A stretch of DNA of 64,000 bases. Origin: Bradyrhizobium sp. B097 (lineage in GTDB: Bacteria > Pseudomonadota > Alphaproteobacteria > Rhizobiales > Xanthobacteraceae). A program made the translations under genes and the position numbers. Below, piece after piece: positions 1 to 8,702 of this stretch. The stretch spans positions 7,064,501 to 7,128,500 of the forward strand of contig NZ_CP152412.1 in NCBI RefSeq assembly GCF_038957035.1, read 5' to 3'. Under the pieces are notes generated by a model, which worked only from the letters and a program-made list of their open reading frames with translations, ran no database searches and was not told the DNA's origin. The first letter of the stretch is position 1; each line of letters begins with the position of its first letter.

Positions 1-251
1 TGTATCCATTTGAGGGAAGTCATACGAGCAAGGATATCGTCAGGGCAGCTGAAAGCGAACAACACGTCAACCTCGGCGAGGTTTTCCTCGCTAAGCAAGT
101 TTCCGGTCACGTCGTCGATATGCAATTCCTTATCGAGGGCTTGAACGAAGTCCCGGCACCTCTGGTGATGTATCAACACCCGAAGGCGCGACTTGCCGAC
201 TCGATGTACGTCGATGAGCCGGTAGCGATTGCCTTCACCCTTCTCAGCCAT
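1..251 (-). CDS. D-isomer-specific 2-hydroxyacid dehydrogenase, N-terminal part (runs off the window)
   Basis: An open frame starts with ATG at 251 (minus strand), preceded by a GGAGAAAAC ribosome site, and runs 83 codons to the window edge without a stop. The translation has a strand-loop pattern ending in DDILARMTSLKWI, which resembles the catalytic-domain N-terminus of NAD-dependent 2-hydroxyacid dehydrogenases (the '...PNLKWIQ' segment before the hinge). Such enzymes reduce 2-oxoacids to D-hydroxyacids in the cytoplasm. The catalytic Arg/Glu/His and the NAD-binding loop would lie outside the window. It follows the binding-protein gene by about 200 bases on the same strand, so it may be the last gene of that transport operon. 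The family call rests on a short segment only. Confidence 0.6.
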   Translation of the reverse strand, partial: MAEKGEGNRYRLIDVHRVGKSRLRVLIHHQRCRDFVQALDKELHIDDVTGNLLSEENLAEVDVLFAFSCPDDILARMTSLKWI

Positions 252-458
252 TGTTTTCTCCGATGAAATAGCCCACGTACGGAAGAGCGCATCTTCCCCA
301 CGGCATTCCCTGGGCTCAACCATACTTTGACCGGCATAACTGCCGATCGGCTAAATCTTCACATTCGTAGGAAAAGCGGTCGCTATCTGATGCTTGAAAA
401 CGCGAACGACGCAACTCCTCAAGCTAAAGAACCCGTTACCCTCTCCTGAAGGCGGCAC

Positions 459-1304
459 TCATTTGCCAGCGTTGATGGACGCGACCTTACCGATCGAGCA
501 ATCATCGGGCAGCCCCCACTTGTTCATGAGCTGAGCATAAGTGCCGTCGGCTATCAGCTCGTCCAACGCCTTCTTTAGCGTCTCGGCGACTTCCCTGTTC
601 TTTTCTAAGAAGGGAAACCCGTATGTGAACTTGGACAACGGCGTACCAAGCGCTTTGTATGCGTCGTCCCCGGCTTGGGCACCCTGCACCAATGCGCTGA
701 CGGCGGTAAAGGCAGCGTCCACCCGGCCCTGCTTTAACATCAATTTTTCCTCTCCCGTGCTAGCAACATCAACCTGAATTACAGCGGGCCTACCTGCCTT
801 CGTGCAGTTTTCCTCGCTCCAATGGTCAACGGCTGTAGTCATCATTTTGCTGCCGCGCACATTCGCTACGCGCTTCCCACATAAGACGGCCGCGTCCACA
901 AATTGATTCGCCTTGCCGCTGAGCGTGTAGAAGTACGCCGGGTCGTACATAAAATCGATGAAGTTCACACCGATTTCGCGCCTCTCGGGCGTGTCCCCCA
1001 TGACTCCGGATTGGATGTCTACGCGACCAGTCTTGAGGGGAGCAAAGCTGGCTTGCTCTAGATAAGAGGCCTCAATCCAGTTGACCTTAAACCCGGCCTT
1101 CTTGGCCATCGCATTGAAAAGGTCATGATTGAAACCCGTTAGTTCGCCGGTTTGCGGATCCTTGAATTCCAACGGTGCATAGTTTCCCGTCCCGACATTA
1201 ATCACCTTGCCAGACTCCTGCGCATCGGCTGCGGAGATCATAAGGCATGTACAAACTAATAGACCGGACGCGAGGTTACGTGCTGCTGTGAATACATCAG
1301 ACAT
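459..1304 (-). CDS. Periplasmic amino-acid-type ABC transporter binding protein
   Basis: This is a 281-residue solute-binding protein of the bacterial family 3 (PBPb) type. Residues 1-28 form a signal peptide ending ADA before QES. The mature part begins with the typical beta-strand and 'APLEF...GELTGFNHDLFNAMAKKAG' arrangement and keeps the ligand-loop segment around residues 95-105 (DIQSGVMGDTPER). Cysteines at 142, 167 and 269 could form a disulphide in the periplasm. It captures the substrate for the ATPase and permease encoded directly upstream (1350-2114 and 2130-3236). The ligand is not evident from sequence; family 3 proteins bind polar amino acids, opines or related small amines. Length is normal for the family. 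Confidence 0.9.
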   Translation of the reverse strand: MSDVFTAARNLASGLLVCTCLMISAADAQESGKVINVGTGNYAPLEFKDPQTGELTGFNHDLFNAMAKKAGFKVNWIEASYLEQASFAPLKTGRVDIQSGVMGDTPERREIGVNFIDFMYDPAYFYTLSGKANQFVDAAVLCGKRVANVRGSKMMTTAVDHWSEENCTKAGRPAVIQVDVASTGEEKLMLKQGRVDAAFTAVSALVQGAQAGDDAYKALGTPLSKFTYGFPFLEKNREVAETLKKALDELIADGTYAQLMNKWGLPDDCSIGKVASINAGK

Positions 1305-1349
1305 ACTAATTCCCTGTCGTTTATGGAAATTGATCTATCGTCAATCCGA

Positions 1350-2114
1350 TCAGCTCAGCACCGCCGAGATGAAATCTCGCGTACGCGCGTGCGTCGGGGT
1401 ACCAAGAATTTGCTGGGGAGGTCCGCTTTCGACGACAAGCCCGTGATCCATAAACATAACTCGATTTGCCACTTCGCGCGCAAACCCAAGTTCGTGGGTC
1501 ACAATAATCATTGTCATTCCGGACTTGGCGAGATCGCGCATGACAGCGAGCACCTCCCCTACCAGTTCGGGGTCAAGTGCAGAGGTCGGCTCATCGAAAA
1601 GCATGAGGGCCGGTTTCATCGCAAGCGCCCGCGCGATTGCGACGCGCTGCTGTTGTCCCCCGGACAGTTCAACCGGATAGGAGTTGAATTTGCTCGAAAG
1701 ACCAACACGATGTAGCAGTTCGCGGGCGGCTTCTTCAGCCAGCTTACGCTTCATCTTTAGAACTTGGATCGGGCCTTCGACGACGTTTTGCAGGGCTGTC
1801 TTATGCGGGAAAAGATTAAACCGCTGAAACACCATTCCTGTTGCAAGTCTCTGACGTGCGATTTCCCGTTCTGTAAGCTCATGCAGCTTGTTGCCTTTGC
1901 GTCGATATCCGATCAACTCGCCGTCAATCCATATGGCGCCGCCATCTATAGTTTCAAGCTGGTTAAGACAGCGAAGAAAGGTACTTTTGCCAGACCCCGA
2001 CGGTCCAATTAAGCACACGACCTCTCCGCGCGTAATCTCCAGATCGATTCCCTTGAGTGCGTCGAAGTTCCCAAATGACTTGCGCACATCTCTCGCTTTC
2101 AGGATCGAAGTCAT
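1350..2114 (-). CDS. Amino-acid-type ABC transporter ATP-binding protein
   Basis: The 254-residue product is a complete ABC ATPase of the polar amino acid (GlnQ/HisP) group. Walker A is GPSGSGKST at residues 37-45, the signature LSGGQ is at 150-154, Walker B and the catalytic Glu are in MLFDEPTSALDPE from residue 171, and the switch His is H207. It hydrolyses ATP on the cytoplasmic face to drive the permease encoded next door. It starts 15 bases after the permease stop and is followed after 45 bases by the binding-protein gene, so the three form one operon. Nothing is missing or truncated. Confidence 0.95.
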   Translation of the reverse strand: MTSILKARDVRKSFGNFDALKGIDLEITRGEVVCLIGPSGSGKSTFLRCLNQLETIDGGAIWIDGELIGYRRKGNKLHELTEREIARQRLATGMVFQRFNLFPHKTALQNVVEGPIQVLKMKRKLAEEAARELLHRVGLSSKFNSYPVELSGGQQQRVAIARALAMKPALMLFDEPTSALDPELVGEVLAVMRDLAKSGMTMIIVTHELGFAREVANRVMFMDHGLVVESGPPQQILGTPTHARTRDFISAVLS

Positions 2115-2129
2115 TTCGCTGTCTCTCCC

Positions 2130-3236
2130 CTATTCATGCACAACATGCTTCACTCCTCGGGAGAAATGACGCTCTACCCTGCTTTGCAAAATTGACAGTA
2201 TCGATATGACGACCACGTACCAAAAAGCCGCAACAAATAGCAGCTCAATAACTCTACTGTTTACGTAGTAGATGCTTTCTGAAGCATACATGACCTCAGA
2301 AAATTGAATTACGCTCGCGAGCGAGGTCCATTTGATCATCCCAATAAATTCATTGCCTAGCGGCGGTAGAATGACGCGCATCGCCTGGGGCAACACTATC
2401 CGACGCAATGCTTGAAGTCCGTGCATACCGATTGCACTGGCCGCTTCATACTGCCCGCTGTCGACAGATAGTAGTCCGGCACGCACGACTTCCGAAGTAT
2501 AGGCCGCTTGTGCGATCCCGAGTCCGAGCAGCGCAGCGACAAAGGGCGTCATCACGTCAACCGTCCGCCATTCGAACAGCCCGGGGATGCCGATCGTTGG
2601 AAAGATCAGCGCCAAATTGAACAAGATGAGCAGTTGCAGCAACGAAGGGATGCCGCGAAAGAACCAAACGTAAGCAACGGCGGCCCAGTTCACGATCGGA
2701 TTAGAGGAAAACCTCATGACCGCGACAGTCACCCCGATCGCGATCGCAAGTAGCATTGCTAGAACGGCCAAGAGAACTGTGTTGCCCAACCCGAGGAGGA
2801 TAGTACGGGCCGTCAGATACTTGCCCGTGACCGACCAGTCGATCTGTCCATTCGCAAATGCCACGACGATCCAGGAAATCACTGCGATAACGATGGCCGC
2901 GCCGATGTACCGACCCACGTGCGATCGACGCACCCGCTTTAGCTGTAGCAGGTCTTCAATCTGACCATCCCTATCGATTGCCAATGGTCTGTCTCCCTTC
3001 GACGCACCTGCTCGAGTTTGCGGCAGGTTTCTTATGCTATGAAACCATGCGGGATAAACGCGGTGACCCCGTCCAGGAGTTGTAACATCCGCCTGGTGAC
3101 CGGAAGCGGCCGAGATATCTCCATCATTCACCCGACTGCGGATAGGCTCATTCCACATATTCACGCTGAACTTCCTTGATGTGAGATCCTTGCAGACTTT
3201 GTTCGACGGTAGCCACCGCCCGCGCGATTCGAGCAC
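2130..3236 (-). CDS. Amino-acid-type ABC transporter permease (start uncertain)
   Basis: This is an inner-membrane permease of the HisMQ/GlnP family. The conserved part begins near residue 84 (PLAIDRDGQ) and has several hydrophobic segments; the cytoplasmic EAA loop is seen in EAASAIGMHGLQALRRIVLPQ (about residues 262-282). The open frame of 368 codons is 50-60 longer than usual, and the first 80 residues have no family character, so translation may begin at a later TTG or GTG. It is a single permease, which would have to act as a homodimer. It lies 19 bases after the M24 hydrolase stop and just before the ATPase gene. Confidence 0.85.
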   Translation of the reverse strand: MLESRGRWLPSNKVCKDLTSRKFSVNMWNEPIRSRVNDGDISAASGHQADVTTPGRGHRVYPAWFHSIRNLPQTRAGASKGDRPLAIDRDGQIEDLLQLKRVRRSHVGRYIGAAIVIAVISWIVVAFANGQIDWSVTGKYLTARTILLGLGNTVLLAVLAMLLAIAIGVTVAVMRFSSNPIVNWAAVAYVWFFRGIPSLLQLLILFNLALIFPTIGIPGLFEWRTVDVMTPFVAALLGLGIAQAAYTSEVVRAGLLSVDSGQYEAASAIGMHGLQALRRIVLPQAMRVILPPLGNEFIGMIKWTSLASVIQFSEVMYASESIYYVNSRVIELLFVAAFWYVVVISILSILQSRVERHFSRGVKHVVHE

Positions 3237-3255
3237 GAACTGCTTGGCAAGCCGG

Positions 3256-4446
3256 CTATATTCGCAAAAGCCGCTCTGTGGCGCGTTTGGTCAGCAATTC
3301 GAAGCCCGTTTCCGTTACAACGACCATCTCTTCAGCAATAAGCGTGCTACCGCTCGGTGAGTTCAGGCTTGGCTCGATGCAGAAAACCATGCCCGGCTCG
3401 AGCACCCACTGCTCCTCCTCACAAAGTGACGGCGGTTCCACGATTTCGAGGCCAATCGAATGGCCAACGCGGCCCAATGTCGGAGTTGTACCAGTCAGCC
3501 TTTCAGTGGCTCGTCTAGCGACTGAGTATACCTCGTTGATGGTTGCACCGGGGCGCACCGCGTTGATTTCTTCACCCGTGATGTCCCACAGCCGCTTGTA
3601 CGTATCCTCCAGCTCAGACGTTGGAGCGCCGACCGCAAAAATCCGCGCGAAGTCCGCCCAATAACCTGCCACACTGCAGGTTGAATCGATGTAGATCACA
3701 CTGTTCTTTCGGATGGGGCGATCGGTATATCCGGCGCCAGGAGGTTGGGTGACATCGTTTACACTGCGGTAGCCGAAGGCTTCCGCCCCAAATGTTAGGA
3801 CATCCAGTCCGACACGGGTAAACGCTGCACGCTCGCTCTCTGCAGCTCCCAGCCACTCTGGAACCTTGTCATACATACGGTCCGTAACACCGATCGCCGT
3901 CCTAATGTAATCGATTTCACCGACCGACTTGGTCGCCCGAGCTCGCCAAAGGAGACCGCTACCATCTACAAGCTTCAACTGAGGAAGAGCCTCCCGAATC
4001 GATTCAAACGCCATTGCAGAAAGCTGCGGTCGATGGTGGACGCCAAGCTCAGCAGCCACGCGGCCTCTATCCAGTCCCAAGGCCGTCAGCTCGTCGACAA
4101 CGCCTTTGATGCCCGGCTTGATGTCGTGGCCGGTTCCACCGAAAACCTTGATTTCGCAACCGCCCGCCGTCGTCATAAGCGCGGTGTCAGCCTCACTCTT
4201 CGTCGAACAGAGAATAGTCGCAGCGCCTTCTTTCGTTATGATAAGAAAAATCGGACGCGTGCGGCTCAGCCACCGACCACTTGTATGCCCGGTGAAATAG
4301 CGATTATTTGCTTCTGAATTGAGCAAGAGTGCATCGATCCCCTGTGATAACATCAGGGCTGCAGCGCGCTGTCGGCGCTGCTTGTATTCTTCGGACGCGA
4401 ATTCTGGCTTCAAGGCGGAAGCAATGTCTATTGCCGTGTGTTTCAT
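3256..4446 (-). CDS. M24-family aminopeptidase-like hydrolase (copy 1)
   Basis: The protein has a creatinase-type N-terminal domain followed by a pita-bread M24 domain. Counting from the chosen Met, the five metal ligands are present: D254 and D265 (IDSTCSVAGYWADFAR), H329 (GRVGHSIGLE), E358 (CIEPS) and E372/373 (IAEEM). M24 enzymes include Xaa-Pro dipeptidases, creatinase and ectoine hydrolase, all cleaving C-N bonds. An upstream ATG at 4515 is in frame, but the ATG at 4446 has a strong GAGGAG site and is preferred. It precedes the ABC permease gene by 19 bases. A second copy at 15151-16344 is clearly related (roughly 70 percent identical by eye). The substrate cannot be named; transport linkage suggests a peptide-like or cyclic amide nutrient. 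Confidence 0.85.
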   Translation of the reverse strand: MKHTAIDIASALKPEFASEEYKQRRQRAAALMLSQGIDALLLNSEANNRYFTGHTSGRWLSRTRPIFLIITKEGAATILCSTKSEADTALMTTAGGCEIKVFGGTGHDIKPGIKGVVDELTALGLDRGRVAAELGVHHRPQLSAMAFESIREALPQLKLVDGSGLLWRARATKSVGEIDYIRTAIGVTDRMYDKVPEWLGAAESERAAFTRVGLDVLTFGAEAFGYRSVNDVTQPPGAGYTDRPIRKNSVIYIDSTCSVAGYWADFARIFAVGAPTSELEDTYKRLWDITGEEINAVRPGATINEVYSVARRATERLTGTTPTLGRVGHSIGLEIVEPPSLCEEEQWVLEPGMVFCIEPSLNSPSGSTLIAEEMVVVTETGFELLTKRATERLLRI

Positions 4447-4556
4447 TTGAAACTCCTCAACGTTATTGCGGCGCTGACGACGATTGACTGATGGTGTCTC
4501 CGGCTTCCGTGGCAAGCCACCTGGGCTGCTAGGACATCAAATTCAGCGTCGGTCAG
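4447..4556 (-). pseudogene. Vestige of the AtzG-like small subunit gene
   Basis: Reading from 4556, the codons give (L)TDAEFD..., matching the first residues (MTDAEFD) of the intact small gene at 17816-17995, and the surrounding leader is also alike. Here the first codon is CTG instead of ATG and similarity stops after about ten codons, after which the frame runs to a TGA overlapping the ATG of the M24 gene. The rest of the small gene and the whole amidase have been lost from this copy of the unit. Confidence 0.6.
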
Positions 4557-4610
4557 GCATTCTCCTTCTCGAGTTTTGCCGGACAGCATGGCGTAATCAT
4601 GCGGCCTGCC

Positions 4611-5474
4611 TTATAGCCGCAGAAACCGCTTAGCGTTTTGGTAGAGCCATAGGTCCTTGATCTCGTCCGGCATGCTCAATTCATCGACTTCTCGCACAGC
4701 CTGGCCAGGTGAGAGACGCGGGAATCCGGAGCCGAATATGATCCGATCCTTGAGTACTGTACGACCGTACTGCAACAGTGATTCATAGCCGGAATTCGCA
4801 ACAGCCAGCAGTTTCGGTTTGACCATCACCAAGCCAATAAAAAGCGTTGGATGCTTCCACGCCACACCGAGCAGTTCCTCCACCCAGGGCCAACCGGGAG
4901 GTGCCGCACAGACCCGGAGATCAGGAAAATGCATTAGGACTTCATCCAGCAGAAACGGCTGTCCGTAAGCCATGGTCGCCTGCCTGGAAAAGTTGATGCC
5001 GCAGTGGATATTGACCGGTATGTCCAACTCTACGCACTTGGCGTAGAGAGGGTACATCAGTTTGTCGTTGATCGGGAGTTTATGCTCAAAGCACTGCAGA
5101 TTGAGACCGCGCAGTCCTAATTCTTTGACCGCCCGTTCCAGCTCGCGAACAGCCTGCATACCTTTGTGCGGATCGACGCCAGCAAAACCGATATAGCGCG
5201 GACCATGGACCGCGCAGAATTCGGCAACGTCCTCATTTCGGATTTTGATGCCGAATGTCGTCTCTATGTCTCTAGCCTTGACCACCACGTGCTCAAAACC
5301 GAGCGTATCGTAGGTCGACAGGAATTGTTCGAGAGTTGACGCCTCTTCGGTCGGCGTACGGCCGTAGACCAGATCGTAATTCTGCAGATGGGTTGCGCTC
5401 GGGTTGCTCTGAGGCAGCGGCGGCTTGCTCGCATAATCGATTAGCCGACGGCGCGCGCCAAGGTGCTCTGTCAT
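4611..5474 (-). CDS. Amidohydrolase-2 (ACMSD-like) fold protein lacking most metal ligands
   Basis: The 287-residue product has the layout of the amidohydrolase 2 family (TIM barrel; YIGFAGVDPHKG, GLRGLNLQ, IPVNIHCG, IIFGSGFPRLSPGQ, NAKRFLRL). ATG at 5474 follows a GAGGAC site. The usual N-terminal His-x-His is replaced by LIDYASKPPL, the 'AHxGGPW' segment reads CAAPPGWPW, and the catalytic Asp of 'FGSDYP' is Gly in FGSGFP. Only the His of NIHCG remains. The same changes are in the truncated copy at 18053-18619, so they are not a recent mutation. It lies between the acyl-CoA ligase and the M24 gene on the same strand. It may bind substrate without metal catalysis or use another chemistry; function unknown. 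Confidence 0.8.
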   Translation of the reverse strand: MTEHLGARRRLIDYASKPPLPQSNPSATHLQNYDLVYGRTPTEEASTLEQFLSTYDTLGFEHVVVKARDIETTFGIKIRNEDVAEFCAVHGPRYIGFAGVDPHKGMQAVRELERAVKELGLRGLNLQCFEHKLPINDKLMYPLYAKCVELDIPVNIHCGINFSRQATMAYGQPFLLDEVLMHFPDLRVCAAPPGWPWVEELLGVAWKHPTLFIGLVMVKPKLLAVANSGYESLLQYGRTVLKDRIIFGSGFPRLSPGQAVREVDELSMPDEIKDLWLYQNAKRFLRL

Positions 5475-5550
5475 TTGTCCTCGACTCCAATGCTCATATC
5501 CGCGAGCGAGAATGCTTTGTTGCTATCACGCGGTTCGATCACAGCGCTTT

Positions 5551-7206
5551 TCATGCTTCACCACCTACTCGGGGAGCCGCGGACGCTACGGCGATCCGAT
5601 CAAACACGATGGCGCCAGGAGCATCCGTCAGGAGTACGTGTTTGGCTATCTTTGACGATCCAGTTTTCGGCAGCGACAGTCTGCTCTCAAAGAACCTAGG
5701 CACCTTGAAGGGTGCTAGGTTGCGATGACAATGCTCAATCAGGCTGGCGACTTGGAATTCCGTCCCCGCACCAACCCGCCAAACCACGATTGCCTTGATT
5801 TCTTCGCCGCGGATCTCGTCCTTGACAGGGATGACTGCGACTTCTGCGATATCCGGGTGGGACGCTAGCACCGCCTCCACCTCACGCGCCGCGATATTCT
5901 CACCGCTTCGACGTATCGTGTCCTTGATACGACCCACAATATAAAAGTAGCCGCGCTCATCCATACGGAAGAGATCGCCGGTTCGAAACCAGTCGCCGTG
6001 AAAGGCCTCATTCGTCGCATCTGGCCGGTTGTAGTATCCGAGCATAATACCGGGGCCACGAACTAGCAGTTCTCCGACTGTCCCCAGCGGCGCCGTCGCA
6101 CCACTTTCGTCCGCAACGCGGCACTCCCGAAACGGGCAGGGAATCCCGCACGATCCAGAACCGACCATATCGATCGCTTCGATAGGCATGTAAAGCGTTG
6201 GGCCTACTTCGGTCATACCGAACGCCTCACGCGCACAGATATCGAAACGTTCCTCGAGCCGGGCGTGCAACGCTGGCGGGACCCCATAGACGTTCGCCCG
6301 GACCACGGCATTCTCGCTGTCGCGCGCGTCGGCCGGCTGCTTCAGGGTCAGATACGGCAGAAGGCAGAATTCAATTTCGTAAGTTCGTACCCACTCCATA
6401 AACCGCGACGCACTCTGCCGTTCGGCTACGTACAGCGTAGCCTTCTGATAAAGCGCCATTAGAAGCAGCCATTGCGGGTCCATGTAATAGAACGGCGTAG
6501 AAGCCAAGATTCGTCGATAGCCGCGACCATCACGAAAGGCATTTACCTTTCCTGAGCTAAGCCAAAAGCGCTGTGACAACATGCAGCCCTTCGGAAAGCC
6601 AGTCGTGCCTGACGTATACTGGATGTTGAGCAAGGTATCGTGATGCACATCGGGCGTCGGCAGCAAGGCGCCGGGATCGGCCTGCATCAAAGAGCCAAGG
6701 GCAACGTGGCCTGCTGGCGCACTTCCCGCGACAATCATCCTTTCTGCGGGCATGGAGACCGCTCCACGCGCGATGGCCCGCTGGATCGTCGGCAGCAGTA
6801 GCGAGGTTGTGACGACAAACGAGGCGCTGCTATCGTTAAGGACGTATTCTATCTCACGCTCGCTATACCCGGTATTCAGCGGCACCATTACCGCGCCAAG
6901 AATACCTAGTGCCAACCAGGTCAACGGCATCGCCGCGATATTGGGCAGCATCACCGCAACATGCGTACCCTTCCTTATACCGAGCTGCACAAATCCGGCA
7001 GCCAACGCGCGTGTTTGGGTCTCAAGCTCATCATAACGTAGCTTTTCTCCGCTATCGATGAAGTGCCAAACGAGCGAATCTCCGCCTTCTCGCGACGCTT
7101 CGCGGATTAGGGCTTCGAAGTTTATTGGGAGGGGTTCGGCCTCAATAAGCGCGCGGCGCTCATGTGCGGGAGGGACCGTCGCCAAAGCAATACGATCTCT
7201 GTTCAT
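5551..7206 (-). CDS. AMP-dependent acyl-CoA ligase
   Basis: This is a member of the ANL adenylating family, 551 residues from the Met at 7206; the open frame extends to 7416 but the extra 70 residues lack family character. Visible motifs are the ATP-binding loop YTSGTTGFPKG, FGMTEVGPT, the hinge region WFRTGDLFRMDERGYFYIVGR, and the C-terminal lysine segment PKTGSSKIAKH. Such enzymes activate a carboxylic acid to an acyl-AMP and then the CoA thioester; crotonobetaine/carnitine-CoA ligases are close in style. It is the first gene of the minus-strand block, divergent from the LysR regulator at 7577, with the amidohydrolase-like gene 76 bases downstream. The acid substrate is unknown. Confidence 0.88.
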   Translation of the reverse strand: MNRDRIALATVPPAHERRALIEAEPLPINFEALIREASREGGDSLVWHFIDSGEKLRYDELETQTRALAAGFVQLGIRKGTHVAVMLPNIAAMPLTWLALGILGAVMVPLNTGYSEREIEYVLNDSSASFVVTTSLLLPTIQRAIARGAVSMPAERMIVAGSAPAGHVALGSLMQADPGALLPTPDVHHDTLLNIQYTSGTTGFPKGCMLSQRFWLSSGKVNAFRDGRGYRRILASTPFYYMDPQWLLLMALYQKATLYVAERQSASRFMEWVRTYEIEFCLLPYLTLKQPADARDSENAVVRANVYGVPPALHARLEERFDICAREAFGMTEVGPTLYMPIEAIDMVGSGSCGIPCPFRECRVADESGATAPLGTVGELLVRGPGIMLGYYNRPDATNEAFHGDWFRTGDLFRMDERGYFYIVGRIKDTIRRSGENIAAREVEAVLASHPDIAEVAVIPVKDEIRGEEIKAIVVWRVGAGTEFQVASLIEHCHRNLAPFKVPRFFESRLSLPKTGSSKIAKHVLLTDAPGAIVFDRIAVASAAPRVGGEA

Positions 7207-7576
7207 GGCAAACGCCCGCGATAGCACCGCTGCCCGTTCGCATGATGTTGCAGCACGCCCCTTGCAATCAGCCGCGCCCGCGTCCGTTTGGACATTCCTT
7301 CCCCGCAATCTTTGTGAAACTAGGTGTTTCGACCTAATTACTTGCGGCTGACCCTGTCCAATACTCTTATTTAACCGAGAACCTTCCAAAACGTTATGGG
7401 ACATCCCACGCGCCATGGAACGGCTAGAGGAGGCTCGAGGGGGGCCTATTGCGCGCTTTGTGCCGCAAGCATCAGGCAGAATGACGCATGGCCGTGGCTC
7501 GACGCCTTAGCTACTGTTGCAACCTTCGAAAAAGTTATAGACTGTACTTTGCGCTCCGAGTTCGCGAGGGTCGTCT
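7207..7576. promoter_or_regulatory. Divergent control region between ligase operon and lysR
   Basis: This 370-base gap separates the divergent ligase and LysR genes, a classic place for a LysR operator. A dyad TAGGT-N6-ACCTA lies at 7321-7336. A motif CCTTCCAAAACGTTAT (7382-7397) recurs as CCTTCGAAAAAGTTAT (7523-7538), about 140 bases apart in the same orientation. A related copy lies upstream of the Crp/Fnr gene (19675-19688). No clear sigma-70 boxes were assigned. Binding by the LysR protein is an inference. Confidence 0.45.
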
Positions 7577-8494
7577 ATGATCAATGTTCGTCACCTTGCC
7601 GTCTTCCGCGCGGTGGTGAAGACAGGCAGCGTTTCGGCAGCCGCTCGTCTGCTCGCCGTGAGTCAACCTGCTGTTACGAAAACACTACAACAGATCGAGT
7701 GGGAAATCGGCGTGCCCTTGTTTCGACGTATGAAAGGGCGCCTTCAGCCGACACCTGAGAGCGCGTTGCTTATCCCGAAGGTTAGCCAGGTTTTCAGCGC
7801 GATCGAAGATCTCGAGCGGCTCGCGGCGGAGATCTCCGGCGGCAATGTGGGCCATGTATCCGTAGCCACCGTCTCCACGCTTGGTGCTTCGATCGTCGCT
7901 TCCGCAATACAGAAATATCGCAAGCGACGGCCGCAAGCCGTTATCAACGTACGAGCGCTTGCGACGCGCGAAGTGGTTGAAGATGTTGCGAACAATCAAG
8001 TCGATATTGGGGTTGCGGACGGCGCCACAATGGAGGGAACGTTAGAAACGGAGCCTCTTTGCAGAGCGTTCATTGGCGCTGTGATTTCAAAACGTCACCG
8101 GCTTGCAAAGAAGAGCGTAATTCAAATGGAGGATCTGGCGGGAGAAAAGATCATCGCCTTTTCCGAACACACGATCACTGGCATGGAGTTGAGGCATCGC
8201 CTGGATAAATTGAAACCGCCCACCAAAGTCGATATCTCTGTAAATCAATCGGTCATCGCATGCACTTTAATCAACAGCGGACTCGGAGTTGGCCTAATTG
8301 ATCCATTCACCGCCTTGTCCGGCATTTTTCCGAATCTCAAAGTCACAAAACTGGAGCCAGAGATTGAAAATCAGCCGCGCCTGATTTTCCCTCCTAATCG
8401 GCCTGCATCGATTGCAGCTTCCGAGTTCATCCAAATCGTGCGCGAAACTTTCGGTGAGTATGTCAGCCAGAGTCCATTACTGCGATCGCTTTAA
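7577..8494 (+). CDS. LysR-family transcriptional regulator
   Basis: The 305-residue protein begins with the LysR winged helix-turn-helix (HLAVFRAVVKTGSVSAAARLLAVSQPAVTKTLQQIE, residues 6-41, quoted here as a region only) followed by the periplasmic-binding-protein-like effector domain (from about residue 90). It is transcribed away from the ligase operon and probably regulates it, itself, or both, in response to a pathway metabolite. ATG at 7577 puts the helix-turn-helix at its usual distance from the N-terminus. No close named relative was recognised. Confidence 0.9.
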   Translation: MINVRHLAVFRAVVKTGSVSAAARLLAVSQPAVTKTLQQIEWEIGVPLFRRMKGRLQPTPESALLIPKVSQVFSAIEDLERLAAEISGGNVGHVSVATVSTLGASIVASAIQKYRKRRPQAVINVRALATREVVEDVANNQVDIGVADGATMEGTLETEPLCRAFIGAVISKRHRLAKKSVIQMEDLAGEKIIAFSEHTITGMELRHRLDKLKPPTKVDISVNQSVIACTLINSGLGVGLIDPFTALSGIFPNLKVTKLEPEIENQPRLIFPPNRPASIAASEFIQIVRETFGEYVSQSPLLRSL

Positions 8495-8543
8495 CGCGCC
8501 ACGAAAGAATTGTGTTTCGTCGAACCAGATATGACTTCTCTGA

Positions 8544-8573
8544 TTAGCTCGTCGTAGCTTAGCTCGTCGTAAC
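8544..8573. repeat. Short 15-base tandem repeat
   Basis: Two adjacent units TTAGCTCGTCGTAGC and TTAGCTCGTCGTAAC lie in the gap between the convergent lysR and aldehyde dehydrogenase genes. They differ at one base. No function is visible. Confidence 0.7.
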
Positions 8574-8702
8574 GGCCTTGATCCGCTTCGGAATTCACCA
8601 TGATAAGTGCATGCGCCACAACTGGAACGCTGTCTCAGTCGAATAAAAGACAGAGAGTTGTGGCTGAGCAAGGAATTGGCTCGTATTCCGGCGAACCGCC
8701 CT

